Source: an uncultured Collinsella sp. (GTDB lineage Bacteria; Actinomycetota; Coriobacteriia; Coriobacteriales; Coriobacteriaceae). Taken from it: a DNA stretch of 7,134 bases. Within the stretch, counting starts at the first letter, position 1. Each line of letters opens with the position of its first letter. A program made the position numbers and the translations under genes. Below the pieces are notes generated by a model. The model did not search any database. It was not told the DNA's origin and saw only the letters and a program-made list of their open reading frames with translations. Where the stretch lies: the NCBI GenBank assembly GCA_902491135.1, contig CABUGR010000050.1, forward strand, positions 1 to 7,134, read 5' to 3'. Below, piece by piece: positions 7,047 through 7,134 of this stretch.

Positions 7047-7054
7047 ACCCCAGG
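7046..7054 (+). repeat. Right copy of the 9-base direct repeat
   Basis: TACCCCAGG, identical to 6819-6827, begins directly after the right inverted repeat. Confidence 0.4.
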
Positions 7055-7082
7055 CACCCGCAGCAAGAAGACGAATAGCCAC

Positions 7083-7108
7083 GGCCTCCCTAGTTACCGC
7101 AGGAGGCC
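7083..7108. repeat. Short perfect hairpin near the window end
   Basis: GGCCTCC (7083-7089) and GGAGGCC (7102-7108) form a 7-bp stem with a 12-base loop. No T-run follows on either strand, so it is not a clear terminator. It may belong to a feature cut off by the window edge. No gene is visible on either strand between 7055 and 7134. Confidence 0.4.
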
Positions 7109-7134
7109 CCAGGGCTTACCTCCCAAATCGTCCT

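Noticed and set aside
6000..7082. 360-codon minus-strand frame running from the intergenic region into the permease gene
   Set aside because: It is antisense to a clear permease gene, its N-terminal part crosses a terminator and the inverted-repeat element, and its composition (His/Arg/Gly-rich) is typical of a shadow frame.

Overview
The window reads as chromosomal DNA of a high-GC bacterium. Codon use, protein flavour and the two-component/ABC gene set suggest a Coriobacteriia actinobacterium (Collinsella-like). That assignment is an impression from the proteins, not a search result. All supported genes lie on the + strand.

Layout. Positions 1-273 hold GC-rich DNA with no convincing gene and a possible weak promoter. 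A DNA-repair alkyltransferase (274-852, GTG start, strong ribosome binding site) follows. A 228-base gap (853-1080) holds a long hairpin, a 7+4+7 direct repeat of the kind bound by OmpR/PhoB regulators, a TATCAT -10-like box and a possible 19-codon leader ORF. Then come an OmpR-family response regulator (1081-1764) and a membrane histidine kinase (1767-3146), 2 bases apart. An 85-base gap (3147-3231) holds a 7-bp inverted repeat around a putative -10 box. It precedes an ABC ATPase (3232-3933) and a large two-unit FtsX/MacB-type permease (3939-6704), which are tightly packed. A strong intrinsic terminator (6766-6809) closes the unit. The last 300 bases are non-coding but highly structured.

How the genes work together. 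Regulator, kinase, ATPase and permease form a typical two-component/ABC-exporter module. The kinase probably senses an envelope or peptide signal with its roughly 145-residue external domain, the regulator is phosphorylated on D51, and the exporter genes downstream are the obvious targets. The transported substrate cannot be read from sequence. The alkyltransferase looks like an unrelated neighbour.

The most unusual stretch is 6819-7054. It has about 40-base imperfect terminal inverted repeats, a 9-base direct repeat at both outer edges, nested perfect palindromes and a G-quadruplex motif, with no ORF of its own. It looks like a small non-autonomous mobile element (MITE-like) or a structured intergenic repeat.
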